64,000 bases of DNA, taken from assembly GCF_036226745.1 (NCBI RefSeq), contig NZ_CP109013.1, positions 620,001-684,000 on the forward strand, in the 5' to 3' direction. A program made the translations under genes and the position numbers. Shown one piece after another: positions 53,848-62,997 of the stretch (position 1 is its first letter; each line of letters opens with the position of its first letter). The DNA is from Streptomyces sp. NBC_00683 (GTDB lineage: Bacteria; Actinomycetota; Actinomycetes; Streptomycetales; Streptomycetaceae). The notes beneath the pieces were generated by a model. That model was not told the DNA's origin and ran no database searches. It worked only from the letters and a program-made list of their open reading frames with translations.

Positions 53848-56800
53848 TCACTTGAGGGCGTAGGCCCGGGTGATGGTCTGGACGGTGCGGCTGCCCGCGG
53901 AGTCCCAGGCCTCGGTCTTGAGCGTCACGAAGCCGTTGGTGTCCGCCAGCTTGGGGTGCCACAGGAGTGCCTGGAAGGAGTTGTCGTCCTTGCGCAGCAT
54001 CGCGGCGGACTTCCAGGTGGCGCCGTCGTCGTAGGAGACGGAGACCTTGGCACCTGCCATCTTGGTGGAGCCGGCCCAGCCCTTGGGACGCCCCCCGTCC
54101 ACGGTGAAGGTGTACGGCAGGCCGGCCCGTGCCTGGTTGAGCACGTTCAGCGGCAGGTCGTAGTCGAGCATGATCACGGGCATGGACTCACAGAGCTTGG
54201 GCGCAGGGATGAAATCTGTGTCGCAGCCCTTGATGGCCATGGTGGTCGGTGCCGCCTGGCTGAAGTTCCACTCGGTGCGTACCTGGCGGCCCAGAGTGAC
54301 GCCCGGGACGTCGGTGGCCGGCTTCTGGTCGAGGACGTACCGGTAGTCCGCCTTCTCCTGCGCCAGCTCGCCGAAACCGGTGATCGGCTCGCCGTTGCGG
54401 TAGTAGCTCCAGGTGCCGGTCAGGCCCGACAGGGTGTGGGTGGGATCGTTGTCGGCACCGTTCCAGCCGGGGAGTTTCTGCCAGACGTCGGAGCGGCAGA
54501 ACAGACACGGCCCGAACTCGTACGGGGACACGCGCATCGGTGCGTCGAACCAGCTCCGAGTGTAGGACTTGCCCGGGGTGAGGTAGCTGCTGCGGAGGTC
54601 GTTCATCCTCCAGGTCGAGGAGTTGAAGTTGGCCGTCACGCTCGACTGGTACGTCACCCCGGTACCTGCGAGGAAGTAGTCGTCGCGGGTGGTGCCCTGG
54701 TAGAGCGGCTGGCCGACGGATCCCGTGCTCACTTGCAGGGGACCCCAGACGTTGATGTTCTCGGCACCCAGGCGCCGGGCTCCGTCCGAGTGGAACGTAG
54801 TGGCGACCTTGGCGAAGTCCTTGACGTCGACGGTCTTGGCCAGGTCGGCGGGGATCCGGTCGTCGGTGAAGTGCGGGTTGTACGTGTAGCCCGACTCCAA
54901 GACGCCCTTCAGGGCGATCCGGACCTTGTCCTTGGCCAGCAGAGCCTTGAGGGCTGCGGCGTTGTCGTACGTGGCATGGGCGACCGGGATGGTCTGTCCG
55001 GCAGGGACGCCGCTTCCGCTCGGCCCGGGGGTTGCAGGGGCCACGATCATCGCGACGGCTCCGGCAGCCGCGGCCCTGGTGGCCTGGTCGTCGGCCTTGG
55101 TGACGTCGGCCACGGAGACCAGGACGGTCTTGCCCTTGACGTCGGCACCGGCGAAGTCCTGCTCGGTGCCTCCACCCAGGTCGACCAGCTCGGTGCGCTT
55201 GGTGCCCTCGAAGCGCTTCGCGTTCACCGAGGACTTCAGCGGAATGGTCGCGTGCCCGGGGGCCGTCACCTCCAGCTGGACCAGCGGTTCACGCCGGGCC
55301 AGACCGGTCTCCAGGCGCAGCGCGCCGGTGGTGGCGGCGTCACTGGGGATGGCGCCTTGCCTCAGGTCGGCAAGGTTGAGCAAGTTTCCGATGCCGGAGA
55401 AGCTCGAGTAACCGCCTGCGGTGCCGGGGTCACGGACGATGAACGTGCTCACCTGGCCGTTCTCCAGCGGCCGCTTCTCGCCCTTGATGTTCACGCTGAG
55501 GTCGGTGGCGGTGGTGCCGTCGACGGTGAGGGTCTGGTCCCGGTCACTCACCTCGATGTTCGGCACGGCGAACAGGTCGCCGGCGTAGGAGACCGCGCCG
55601 CCGGTGGGTGCCGCAGAGTAGACCGAGCCCTCGATGGAGTACTTGCCGAGCGGCACCGACAAGGTGGCGGTGCCGTTGGCGTACAGGGTCTGACTCTCCC
55701 AGACGGTGTTGTCCACGCCGTGCAGGGTGAACCTGACCGCACTGGGGGTTTTCCCGAAGCGGTCCGTGACCTTCAGCGTGACCTCGTGCTGCTCGACGGA
55801 GGTGACGAATCCGAGCGCGGCGTGGACCGACTCACCGCCGGCGGCGGTGGCGGTGACGGATCCGCTGTACTTGCTGGTCTTCAGTCCGTTCGGGTCGAGG
55901 GTGACAGTGACCTCTGCGGTGGATCCGGCCGGGACGGTGACCCGGCCGTCGGACAGGCCCGCGCCCGCGAGGGCCAGCGTGCCGGCGGGAACCTCGGTGC
56001 CGCTCGCGTCCTTGACGGACGCGGCCAGGGTCACGACGGTGTCGCTCGTGGTGTTGTTGCGGAGCGTGAGGGTGCGGGTCCGCTTCTCGTACGTGCCCTT
56101 CTGCCACGGGATCACGCGGAAGTCGGCCGTACCGGAAAGTTCCAGCGACGGGTCGAGCGCGGCGGGGATGTCGACCCGGCCGTAGCCCTGCTGGTAGACG
56201 GTCTGGTCGACGGCCGACTTGGCGTGCGTGGTCAGGGCCTCCTTGATGTGCTGCCCGGTCCAGTCGGGGTGGTGCTGCTTGAGGATCGCTGCGGCGCCGG
56301 CCACGTGCGGGGTGGCCATCGAGGTGCCGTTGGCCGAGGTGTAGTCGGCGTCCACGGGGGTGCCCATGGTGGTACCGGCCGCGCGGGCGGCGACGATGTT
56401 TACACCCGGGGCGGTGATCTCGGGCTTCATCGCCATGTCGCCGAGCCGCGGGCCGCGGCTGGAGAAGTCGGCGAGCGCGTCGGACTTGTCGACGGCGCCG
56501 ACGGTGAGGGCCGCGTCGGCGGCACCGGGGGTGCCGAGCGTCGACTCGCCCTTCCTGCCGTCGTTGCCCGCAGCGATGACGAACAGGGCGTTCGAGGAGG
56601 CGCTGAGCGAGTTGACCGCCCTCGTCATGACGTCCTCGCCTGGGGCGTCGGCGCCGCCGAGGCTCATGCTGATGACGTCGGCGCCCTGCGCGACCGCCCA
56701 CTCCATGCCGGCCAGGATGCTGGAGTCCGGGCCCTGCCCGCTGTTGCTGAGCACCTTGCCGATCAGCAGGTCGGCGCCGGGGGCCACGCCCTTGTTCGCG

Positions 56801-57708
56801 CCGCCGGAGTTGGCGCCGCTGCCCGCGACGGTGGCTGCGACGTGGGTGCCGTGGCCGTGGCCGTCCTGGACCGTCTGACCGTCGATGAAGCTCTGGCCGG
56901 CAACGATGTCCGACTTGATGTCGGCGTTGTTCAGGTCGGCGCCGGTGTCCAGGACGGCGACCTTCACGCCCTTGCCGTCGTACCCCTTGGCCCATGCCTC
57001 CGGGGCACCGATCTGCGGCACGCTCTTGTCCAGCAGGACCTTCGCCCGGCCGTCGTACCAGACCTTGGCCACTCCGGCGGTGCCGGGAACGACGCTGCTG
57101 TCGCCACTACGGGTGAGCGAGGTGGTGGGCCTGACCGCCCGCCAGAATCCCTTCGCGCCGCCCTTGTCGACCTGGACGGCGGACAGGCCCAGCTTCGGCA
57201 GAACGCGCTGGGTGTCACTGCTCGGCAGATCTTCGGCCTTCTGCTTCAGGGCGGCGGCGGCAGGCGTGCCCTTGAAGTCGACGATGGCCGGGACCTCGTC
57301 GGTCTTCGCGTCGCCGTAGCCGTCCCGGATCATCCGGCTGACGTTGAACAGTTCGCGGTCCACCGTGTCCGAGGCGATCGCGGCCGTCGTGTCGTCCGGG
57401 TAGACGTACAGGTCACCGTTCTGCCCACTGACGGTCTCGAACGTCTTGGACGTCCCGGCCGCCGACAGGATGTTGACCGCCTGCCGGCCGTCCGCCTCGG
57501 TGGTCAGCGCCACCGTGTCCCCGGTGATCAGGGTCAGCGTCGACGTGGTCGCTGTCTTCTTCTCGGTCGTGGGCTGCACGAGCGAGCCGCTCTGCGGGGT
57601 CGCCGCAGCAGCTGCTACCGGTAGCTGACTCGTGAGTGACAGGGCGACCGCCACTGCCACTCCGCCGACGGCAGCGGTTCGCAGCCGTCTTTCGCGGAAT
57701 ATGTACAT
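53848..57708 (-). CDS. secreted subtilisin-like serine peptidase (S8), multidomain
   Basis: 1286 aa from ATG 57708, with GAAAGGAA upstream. Signal peptide 1-~36. An inhibitor-type propeptide region precedes the catalytic domain ~230-510: Asp254 in VAVLDTGAD, His286 in GHGTHVAATVAG, Ser463 in NGTSMATPHVAG. A PA-like insertion seems to lie near 880-960, and the C-terminal ~600 residues are beta-rich. Length and layout match large Streptomyces subtilases. It degrades extracellular protein. Confidence 0.95.
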   Translation of the reverse strand: MYIFRERRLRTAAVGGVAVAVALSLTSQLPVAAAAATPQSGSLVQPTTEKKTATTSTLTLITGDTVALTTEADGRQAVNILSAAGTSKTFETVSGQNGDLYVYPDDTTAAIASDTVDRELFNVSRMIRDGYGDAKTDEVPAIVDFKGTPAAAALKQKAEDLPSSDTQRVLPKLGLSAVQVDKGGAKGFWRAVRPTTSLTRSGDSSVVPGTAGVAKVWYDGRAKVLLDKSVPQIGAPEAWAKGYDGKGVKVAVLDTGADLNNADIKSDIVAGQSFIDGQTVQDGHGHGTHVAATVAGSGANSGGANKGVAPGADLLIGKVLSNSGQGPDSSILAGMEWAVAQGADVISMSLGGADAPGEDVMTRAVNSLSASSNALFVIAAGNDGRKGESTLGTPGAADAALTVGAVDKSDALADFSSRGPRLGDMAMKPEITAPGVNIVAARAAGTTMGTPVDADYTSANGTSMATPHVAGAAAILKQHHPDWTGQHIKEALTTHAKSAVDQTVYQQGYGRVDIPAALDPSLELSGTADFRVIPWQKGTYEKRTRTLTLRNNTTSDTVVTLAASVKDASGTEVPAGTLALAGAGLSDGRVTVPAGSTAEVTVTLDPNGLKTSKYSGSVTATAAGGESVHAALGFVTSVEQHEVTLKVTDRFGKTPSAVRFTLHGVDNTVWESQTLYANGTATLSVPLGKYSIEGSVYSAAPTGGAVSYAGDLFAVPNIEVSDRDQTLTVDGTTATDLSVNIKGEKRPLENGQVSTFIVRDPGTAGGYSSFSGIGNLLNLADLRQGAIPSDAATTGALRLETGLARREPLVQLEVTAPGHATIPLKSSVNAKRFEGTKRTELVDLGGGTEQDFAGADVKGKTVLVSVADVTKADDQATRAAAAGAVAMIVAPATPGPSGSGVPAGQTIPVAHATYDNAAALKALLAKDKVRIALKGVLESGYTYNPHFTDDRIPADLAKTVDVKDFAKVATTFHSDGARRLGAENINVWGPLQVSTGSVGQPLYQGTTRDDYFLAGTGVTYQSSVTANFNSSTWRMNDLRSSYLTPGKSYTRSWFDAPMRVSPYEFGPCLFCRSDVWQKLPGWNGADNDPTHTLSGLTGTWSYYRNGEPITGFGELAQEKADYRYVLDQKPATDVPGVTLGRQVRTEWNFSQAAPTTMAIKGCDTDFIPAPKLCESMPVIMLDYDLPLNVLNQARAGLPYTFTVDGGRPKGWAGSTKMAGAKVSVSYDDGATWKSAAMLRKDDNSFQALLWHPKLADTNGFVTLKTEAWDSAGSRTVQTITRAYALK

Positions 57709-57939
57709 CGGGTTCCTTTCGCACGCACAACAGGCAGGCGCGCCAAAGAAAGCGATCCGTGGACCGGCATGGAGATGACCAGCCGAAGCGTCCGTACGAT
57801 GCCGCGCCGCCCGGAACCTAACCGGCAGGTCACGGGCGGATCCAGGGGCGCCGTGGCGCATCTGCGCCACATGGCGCTTTGTTGCCACGGGTGTCGCGCG
57901 GAGGGCCGGACCCCTGGAACCGTCCGTTGCTTTCGTACG

Positions 57940-60147
57940 TCAGTCGACGCGGACGTGGGCCACGGCCCACGACGTGTGGTCGAAGGACGTGCTGTCGTTG
58001 GCGTTCCGCACCACCAGGCGGAGCAGCCTCACGCCGGTGACGTCCACGTCGACGGGGCGTGGACCGCCTGCGGCTGTGAGCAGGCCGCTTTCGTAGAGCC
58101 GCACGCCGTCGCCCCAGACTTCGGCACTGGTCCCGCCGGCTGCGCTCTGCCGGGCGGAGAAGTCGTCGATTCCCACGACCGAGGTGAGCCGGGAGGCGTT
58201 CCCGCCGAGGTGGTAGACGATCTCCGAGTGGGCGTGGACGCCGAGGCCCTTGGTGTAGGTGACTCCGCCGAAACTGATCGGAGTTCCGTCGCCTGCCGGC
58301 TTCTTGCCGTTGCTGGTGTCGCGCTCGACCGGTCCCCAGCCGTTGGTCGCCGCGACCCAGGGGATGTCACTGAGGTAGGTGTCGGTGGTGGGTGCCGGTG
58401 GCGGTGTGGCGATGGCGCGCCGGGATTCGTAGCGGACTTGGTGCCGCCCGTGACGGGCGGTGGCCTCGGCCCGCAGTGACCAGGTTCCGGCCGGGATCCC
58501 CTCGACCGGCGGGGTGATCGCCCAGGTGGTCTCCAGGGCCGAGCCCGGGGCGAGGCCGTCCGCAGGCCGGCCGGAGACGGGCTCGACCCGCCAGCCGTCG
58601 GGGACCGTGAGCCTGAGCCGGGGGCGCGTCCAGGCGCGGGCCGAGGCGTTGGTGAACACCGCGGTCGCCGTGAACGCCTCACCGGGGAGGACGAGTTCGG
58701 GAGCGGTGAGCCGCACGCCGAACCCTTCGCGGTGGTAGGCGTCCGCCCAGGACGCCCGGAGCAGTGCGGTGAGTTCCGCCGAGACCTCGGGGTTGCCGGC
58801 GTGCACGTCCGTGGTCTCGCCCGGGTCGGCTTCCAGGTCGTAGAGCTCGAACTGCCACAGCTCGTCGGGGACGCCCCGATCCCGGGCGGGCGCGAATCGG
58901 ACGGCCTTCCACCGGTCGCGGCGCACCGCTTCGGCGAGGACGTTGATGCGGCCCTTGTCGACCGCCTTGGCCCGCGAGGTCGAGCCGGGGTCGTTGCGGT
59001 ACCAGTAGAGGTGGTCGTGCAGCGGCGCGGCGCCGGGCCCGGGGGTGAGCAGGGCGGCTGCCGAGAGGCCGTCCACGTCGCGCGGCGCCGGGGCGTCGGC
59101 GAGTTCGGCAAGGGTCGGGAGCACGTCGATCAGCGGGGTGACGCGGTCCGTGACGGCCGGACCGACGGTGCCGGGCCACCACGCGATGAGCGGGACCCGT
59201 ATGCCTCCCTCGTAGAGGTTGCGCTTGTAGCCCTTGAGCGGCCCGTTGGCGTCGAAGAGGTCCGGGTTGACACCGCCTTCCTCGTGGGGGCCGTTGTCGC
59301 TGGTCACGAGCACCAGGGTGTGCCGGTCGATTCCGAGGCGCCGCAACGTGTCCACGACCGAGCCCGCGAGTGAGTCCAGCCGGGTCACCTGCGTCGCGTG
59401 GCCCTTGTCGGACGCGCCCCACGGCCGGTCGGCGTACTCTCCGGTGTCCGGGATGTCGCTCGGCGCGTGCGGAAGGTTCGGGGTCAGGTACAGCAGGAAC
59501 GGTTCGTCCGCGTGCTCGGTGATGAACGCGTCGGCGTGCCGCTCGATCAGGTCGGTGACGTACGTGCCCTTGTTGTCGCCCGCGTTCTCCGGCAGCTCGA
59601 CCCGCTCGCCGTTGTGCCAGAGGTAGTCGGGAAAGTACTCGTGGGCGTGCCCGTGGGTGATGTATCCGTAGAACTCCTCGAAGCCGCGCCGGTTGGGGTG
59701 GCTGGGCTGATCGGCCTCCTCCGGCCCGAAGCCCCACTTGCCGATGCAGGCCGTACGGTAACCGCGCGCCCGCAACACCTCGGCGAAGGTCGTGTCGTCG
59801 TCCCCGAGCGAGCCCTGCGGACCACCGAAGGGGTTCTCCCGTACCGGTGCGTGGCCACCGTGCAGTCCGGTCAGCAGCGAGGCCCGCGACGGCGCGCAGA
59901 CAGCGGCCGCTGAGTACGCCTGGGTGAACCGGGTCCCCTCCACGGCCAGTTGGTCCAGACGCGGGGTGTGGATCAGTTGCTGGCCGTACGCTCCGAGGTC
60001 GCCGTAGCCGAGGTCGTCGGCCAGAAGCACCACTATGTTCGGGCGTCTGCCGCCCGTGTGGCCGGCGGCTGCTGCCGGGGTGGCGGACAGAGCGGCCATA
60101 CCGAGGGCGGCTGCCGATCCGGCGAGGAACTGTCGGCGGCTGGGCAC
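57940..60147 (-). CDS. sulfatase with C-terminal NPCBM/NEW3-type domains
   Basis: 735 aa from GTG 60147 (AAGGAG upstream). Tat-type signal SRRQFLAG at the N-terminus. The sulfatase core has NIVVLLADDLGYGDLG and CAPSRASLLTG, where Cys84 is the formylglycine precursor. IGKWGFGP and DNGPHEEGG follow. The last ~250 residues are beta-rich and look like NEW3 and NPCBM sugar-binding domains, suggesting a sulfated polysaccharide substrate. Folded in the cytoplasm and exported by Tat. Confidence 0.92.
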   Translation of the reverse strand: MPSRRQFLAGSAAALGMAALSATPAAAAGHTGGRRPNIVVLLADDLGYGDLGAYGQQLIHTPRLDQLAVEGTRFTQAYSAAAVCAPSRASLLTGLHGGHAPVRENPFGGPQGSLGDDDTTFAEVLRARGYRTACIGKWGFGPEEADQPSHPNRRGFEEFYGYITHGHAHEYFPDYLWHNGERVELPENAGDNKGTYVTDLIERHADAFITEHADEPFLLYLTPNLPHAPSDIPDTGEYADRPWGASDKGHATQVTRLDSLAGSVVDTLRRLGIDRHTLVLVTSDNGPHEEGGVNPDLFDANGPLKGYKRNLYEGGIRVPLIAWWPGTVGPAVTDRVTPLIDVLPTLAELADAPAPRDVDGLSAAALLTPGPGAAPLHDHLYWYRNDPGSTSRAKAVDKGRINVLAEAVRRDRWKAVRFAPARDRGVPDELWQFELYDLEADPGETTDVHAGNPEVSAELTALLRASWADAYHREGFGVRLTAPELVLPGEAFTATAVFTNASARAWTRPRLRLTVPDGWRVEPVSGRPADGLAPGSALETTWAITPPVEGIPAGTWSLRAEATARHGRHQVRYESRRAIATPPPAPTTDTYLSDIPWVAATNGWGPVERDTSNGKKPAGDGTPISFGGVTYTKGLGVHAHSEIVYHLGGNASRLTSVVGIDDFSARQSAAGGTSAEVWGDGVRLYESGLLTAAGGPRPVDVDVTGVRLLRLVVRNANDSTSFDHTSWAVAHVRVD

Positions 60148-60205
60148 GTAGGACTCCTTCTGCGTGGGGTGGGGCGGGGGGCGTCGGCGGTCGGCGCGGG
60201 TGTCT

Positions 60206-61936
60206 CTACCGGGCCGCGGGACCGGTGAGCACCACCGGCACCTCCTCGCCGGGTTCGACGACCAGGGTTTCGTTCCGGTGGTGGGAGGTGTGGCCGTCGG
60301 CGTAGACGTCGCCGGAGACAGTGAAGGACAGCGGGGCGTGGCCGTCGCGGAGGGTTGCCAGGGGGGCGTCGAGCTTGTCGAGCCAGCGGATCAGCTTGTG
60401 TCCCAGACGGTGAACGACCTGAGGTTCCCGCGCGGCCCGGTTGTCGCTCTCGCCGATGTCGGCGACCAGGTCGTACAGCTCCCAGGTGCGGTCCTCGTAG
60501 TTGTACAGCAGCTTCCAGCGGCCGGACCGGATCACCGACTGCGGGTGCTGGTCGCGGGAGGCGTCGATGAGGTAGCCGGGGAGGTGCCAGTAGAGAGCGT
60601 CCCGGTCGAGCTGCTTCGAGGCGTCGGCGAACAGGCCGCTCAGGTCGACGCCGTCGAGAGGCTGGCCGGCCGGTGTCCTGGCGCCCGCGAGGGAGGCGAA
60701 GGTGGTGTGGAGGTCCGCGCTGTACACGGGGGTGTGGTTGACGGTGTTGCCGTCCACCAGTGCGGGGTTGGCACTCCAGGCGATGAGCGGCACGCGCAAC
60801 CCGCCTTCGCGCAGCTCGCCCTTTTCCCCGCGAAGCGGCCCGTTGTCGGTGAACTGGCCGACCCCGCCGTTGTCCCCGGTGAAGACGACAATGGTGTTGT
60901 CGGCCAGTTTGCGGCCCGGGCGACGTGGGTCGGCGGTGGTCTCCAGGTGCTCGATCACGCGGGCCACGCTCTGGTCGAGTCCCTCGACCAGAGCGCCGTA
61001 GGCGGGGTTGGAGGGACCCGTTCCCGGCGTCTTCGCCCGGTACTTGGCGAGGAGGTCCGCGCGTGCCTGTTTGGCTCCGACCGGTGTGTGGACGGCATAG
61101 GTGCTCAGGAACGCGAAGAACGGATCGTCCTTGTTGCGGTCCACGAAGTCGATCGTGGCGTCCGCCAGCGCGTCCGATACATGCTTGTCGGTGCCGACGA
61201 GGGCATCGAGTGCGGCAGGGTCGGTGGTGTGGGCGTAGGGCTTGATGTTGTCGTCGACGTACTGCTGGGTGTAGTCGGCGGCGAAGGCGTCCAGCTCCGG
61301 GCCGATCTGCGACACGAAGGTGCCGTTCTGCGCGTGGTATGCGCCGGGAGCGCCGGCGTGCGTACCGCCGATGTTCTCGTCGAAGCCGTGCACCGTGGTG
61401 ATGTCGGTCGGCGTCGCCGCCACGTGGAACTTGCCGAGGTATCCCGTGGTGTAGCCGGCGCCCTGCAGCCGCTCGCCGACCGTGACCGCCTCCGCGGGCA
61501 GCGCGACGTCTTGGTCGGGCAGTCCCTGTGGGGGCCCGACCAGGAGGGTGTCGTCACCACCGCGGTTGAGGTCGTCGACCAGGTAGATGTTGTTGGTGGG
61601 CCGCGGGGCGTACAGCCCGGTGAGCAGGGCGGCCCGCGTCGGCGCGCAGTTGGGGGACGCGTACGCGTTGTCGAACGCCGTCCCCTCCCGGGCGATCCGC
61701 TCCAGGGTCGGCGTCTCGTAGAAGTCGTTCGCGTTGCCCTGGTTGGTCAGCGGACTGCTGAGGTCCGTCCACCCGAAGTCGTCGCCCAGCACGAAAACGA
61801 TGTTCGGACGCGCGGTGTCGGAACGGGCGGGTCCGGCCGGCCTCTCCTGGGCGGCGGACGGAACGCCGACGGATGTGAGGGCGAGTACCGCCGGGAGCGC
61901 GAGCAGGCCCAGTCGCCTGAGCTGTCTGTTTCTCAC
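60206..61936 (-). CDS. sulfatase
   Basis: 576 aa from GTG 61936, with AGAAGGA upstream. Signal peptide 1-~30 (LGLLALPAVLAL). NIVFVLGDDFGWTDLS is the metal site and CAPTRAALLTG carries Cys97, the formylglycine precursor. FTGDNGGVGQFTDNGPLRGEKG is the second metal region (broken here as two motifs, GDNGG and GPLRGEKG). Exported, probably acting on sulfated glycans. 58 bp from the next sulfatase gene. Confidence 0.93.
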   Translation of the reverse strand: MRNRQLRRLGLLALPAVLALTSVGVPSAAQERPAGPARSDTARPNIVFVLGDDFGWTDLSSPLTNQGNANDFYETPTLERIAREGTAFDNAYASPNCAPTRAALLTGLYAPRPTNNIYLVDDLNRGGDDTLLVGPPQGLPDQDVALPAEAVTVGERLQGAGYTTGYLGKFHVAATPTDITTVHGFDENIGGTHAGAPGAYHAQNGTFVSQIGPELDAFAADYTQQYVDDNIKPYAHTTDPAALDALVGTDKHVSDALADATIDFVDRNKDDPFFAFLSTYAVHTPVGAKQARADLLAKYRAKTPGTGPSNPAYGALVEGLDQSVARVIEHLETTADPRRPGRKLADNTIVVFTGDNGGVGQFTDNGPLRGEKGELREGGLRVPLIAWSANPALVDGNTVNHTPVYSADLHTTFASLAGARTPAGQPLDGVDLSGLFADASKQLDRDALYWHLPGYLIDASRDQHPQSVIRSGRWKLLYNYEDRTWELYDLVADIGESDNRAAREPQVVHRLGHKLIRWLDKLDAPLATLRDGHAPLSFTVSGDVYADGHTSHHRNETLVVEPGEEVPVVLTGPAAR

Positions 61937-61983
61937 GGGGTTCCTTCTGCTCGGTTCGGGTGGGACGGGGGGACGTGCAGGTG

Positions 61984-62994
61984 TCAGCCGGCGTCGTTGG
62001 CGCAGCGGAAACCGATGTTCGCCGCGGCCGAGTCGGCGGTGTTGCCGGACCGTGCCGCGACCCGGTAGCGGTAGCAGTACGAGTCGTGGCACAGGTAGGA
62101 GCCGCCCCGCATGACGCGGGGAGCGGACCGGTTCGTGTCGTGCCAGGGACCCCGCGGGTCGTGCACGGGAGCCTGCCCGGCCCGTGCCGCGTAGGCGTCG
62201 GCCGCGAAGGTGTCGCCGCACCACTCCCAGACGTTGCCGACCATGTTCCACAGACCGAAGCCGTTTGGACGGAAGGACTTCACCGGCGCGGTCGCGACAT
62301 GGCCGTCCTCGGCGGTGTTGTGGGTGGGGAACGTGCCTTGCCAGACGTTGCACATCCACCGGCCGCGCGGGGTGAGTTCGTCGCCCCACGGAAAGCGGCC
62401 GGCCGCCAGCCCACCGCGGGCGGCGTACTCCCACTCGGCCTCCGTGGGAAGCCGCTTCCCGGCCCACCCGCAGTACGCCTGTGCGTCGTTCCAACTCACC
62501 TGCACCACTGGGTGGTTCGGCCGGTCCCCGATGGACGACAGTGGGCCGTGCGGGTGGCGCCAGGAGGCCCCCCGCACGATCAGCCACCACGGTGTGCCCG
62601 TCGCCCGCCCGAGAACGTCGCCCTTGTCGGCTCGCACCGTCAGGTGGAACACCGCGGAGACGCCGAGGTGTTCGGCATCGGTGACGTACGCGGTGTCCTT
62701 GACGAAGGCGGCGAACGCTGCGTTGGTGACCGTGGTCGCGTCGATCAGGAACTGGTCCAGCCGCACGTCGTGGACCGGCCCTTCCCCGTCGGCGGGGTAG
62801 CCCTCGCCGTGGGCGTCGCCCATCGCGAAGGTCCCCCCGGGAACACGCACCTGCCCGCGGGTGCCGCGGTCGGCCGCTGCGGGACGGAACGGGCCTGGGG
62901 GCCCCATCGTGATGGCGCCGATCAGCGTGCCGTCGCCGGCCGGGGAGGTGCGGCAGAATTCGTGGCTCTCGGCCGAAGGGGTGCAGCAGCCCAC
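61984..62994 (-). CDS. formylglycine-generating enzyme (FGE/SUMF1 family)
   Basis: 336 aa from GTG 62994, with GGGAGAG upstream. VPGGTFAMGD, NHPVVQVSWNDAQAYCGWAG, LPTEAEWEYAARGG and NVWEWCGD identify the family. The copper-binding active pair is Cys302 and Cys307 in GGSYLCHDSYCYRYR. It oxidises the CxPxR cysteine of sulfatases before export. It lies between sulfatase genes and starts 3 bp after one of them, so expression is coupled. Confidence 0.95.
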   Translation of the reverse strand: MGCCTPSAESHEFCRTSPAGDGTLIGAITMGPPGPFRPAAADRGTRGQVRVPGGTFAMGDAHGEGYPADGEGPVHDVRLDQFLIDATTVTNAAFAAFVKDTAYVTDAEHLGVSAVFHLTVRADKGDVLGRATGTPWWLIVRGASWRHPHGPLSSIGDRPNHPVVQVSWNDAQAYCGWAGKRLPTEAEWEYAARGGLAAGRFPWGDELTPRGRWMCNVWQGTFPTHNTAEDGHVATAPVKSFRPNGFGLWNMVGNVWEWCGDTFAADAYAARAGQAPVHDPRGPWHDTNRSAPRVMRGGSYLCHDSYCYRYRVAARSGNTADSAAANIGFRCANDAG

Positions 62995-62997
62995 GCG

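Noticed and set aside
53737..57624. 1295-codon plus-strand frame opposite the subtilase
   Set aside because: Low-complexity Gly/Val/Arg-rich translation with no motifs; the opposite frame has a complete S8 triad and signal peptide.
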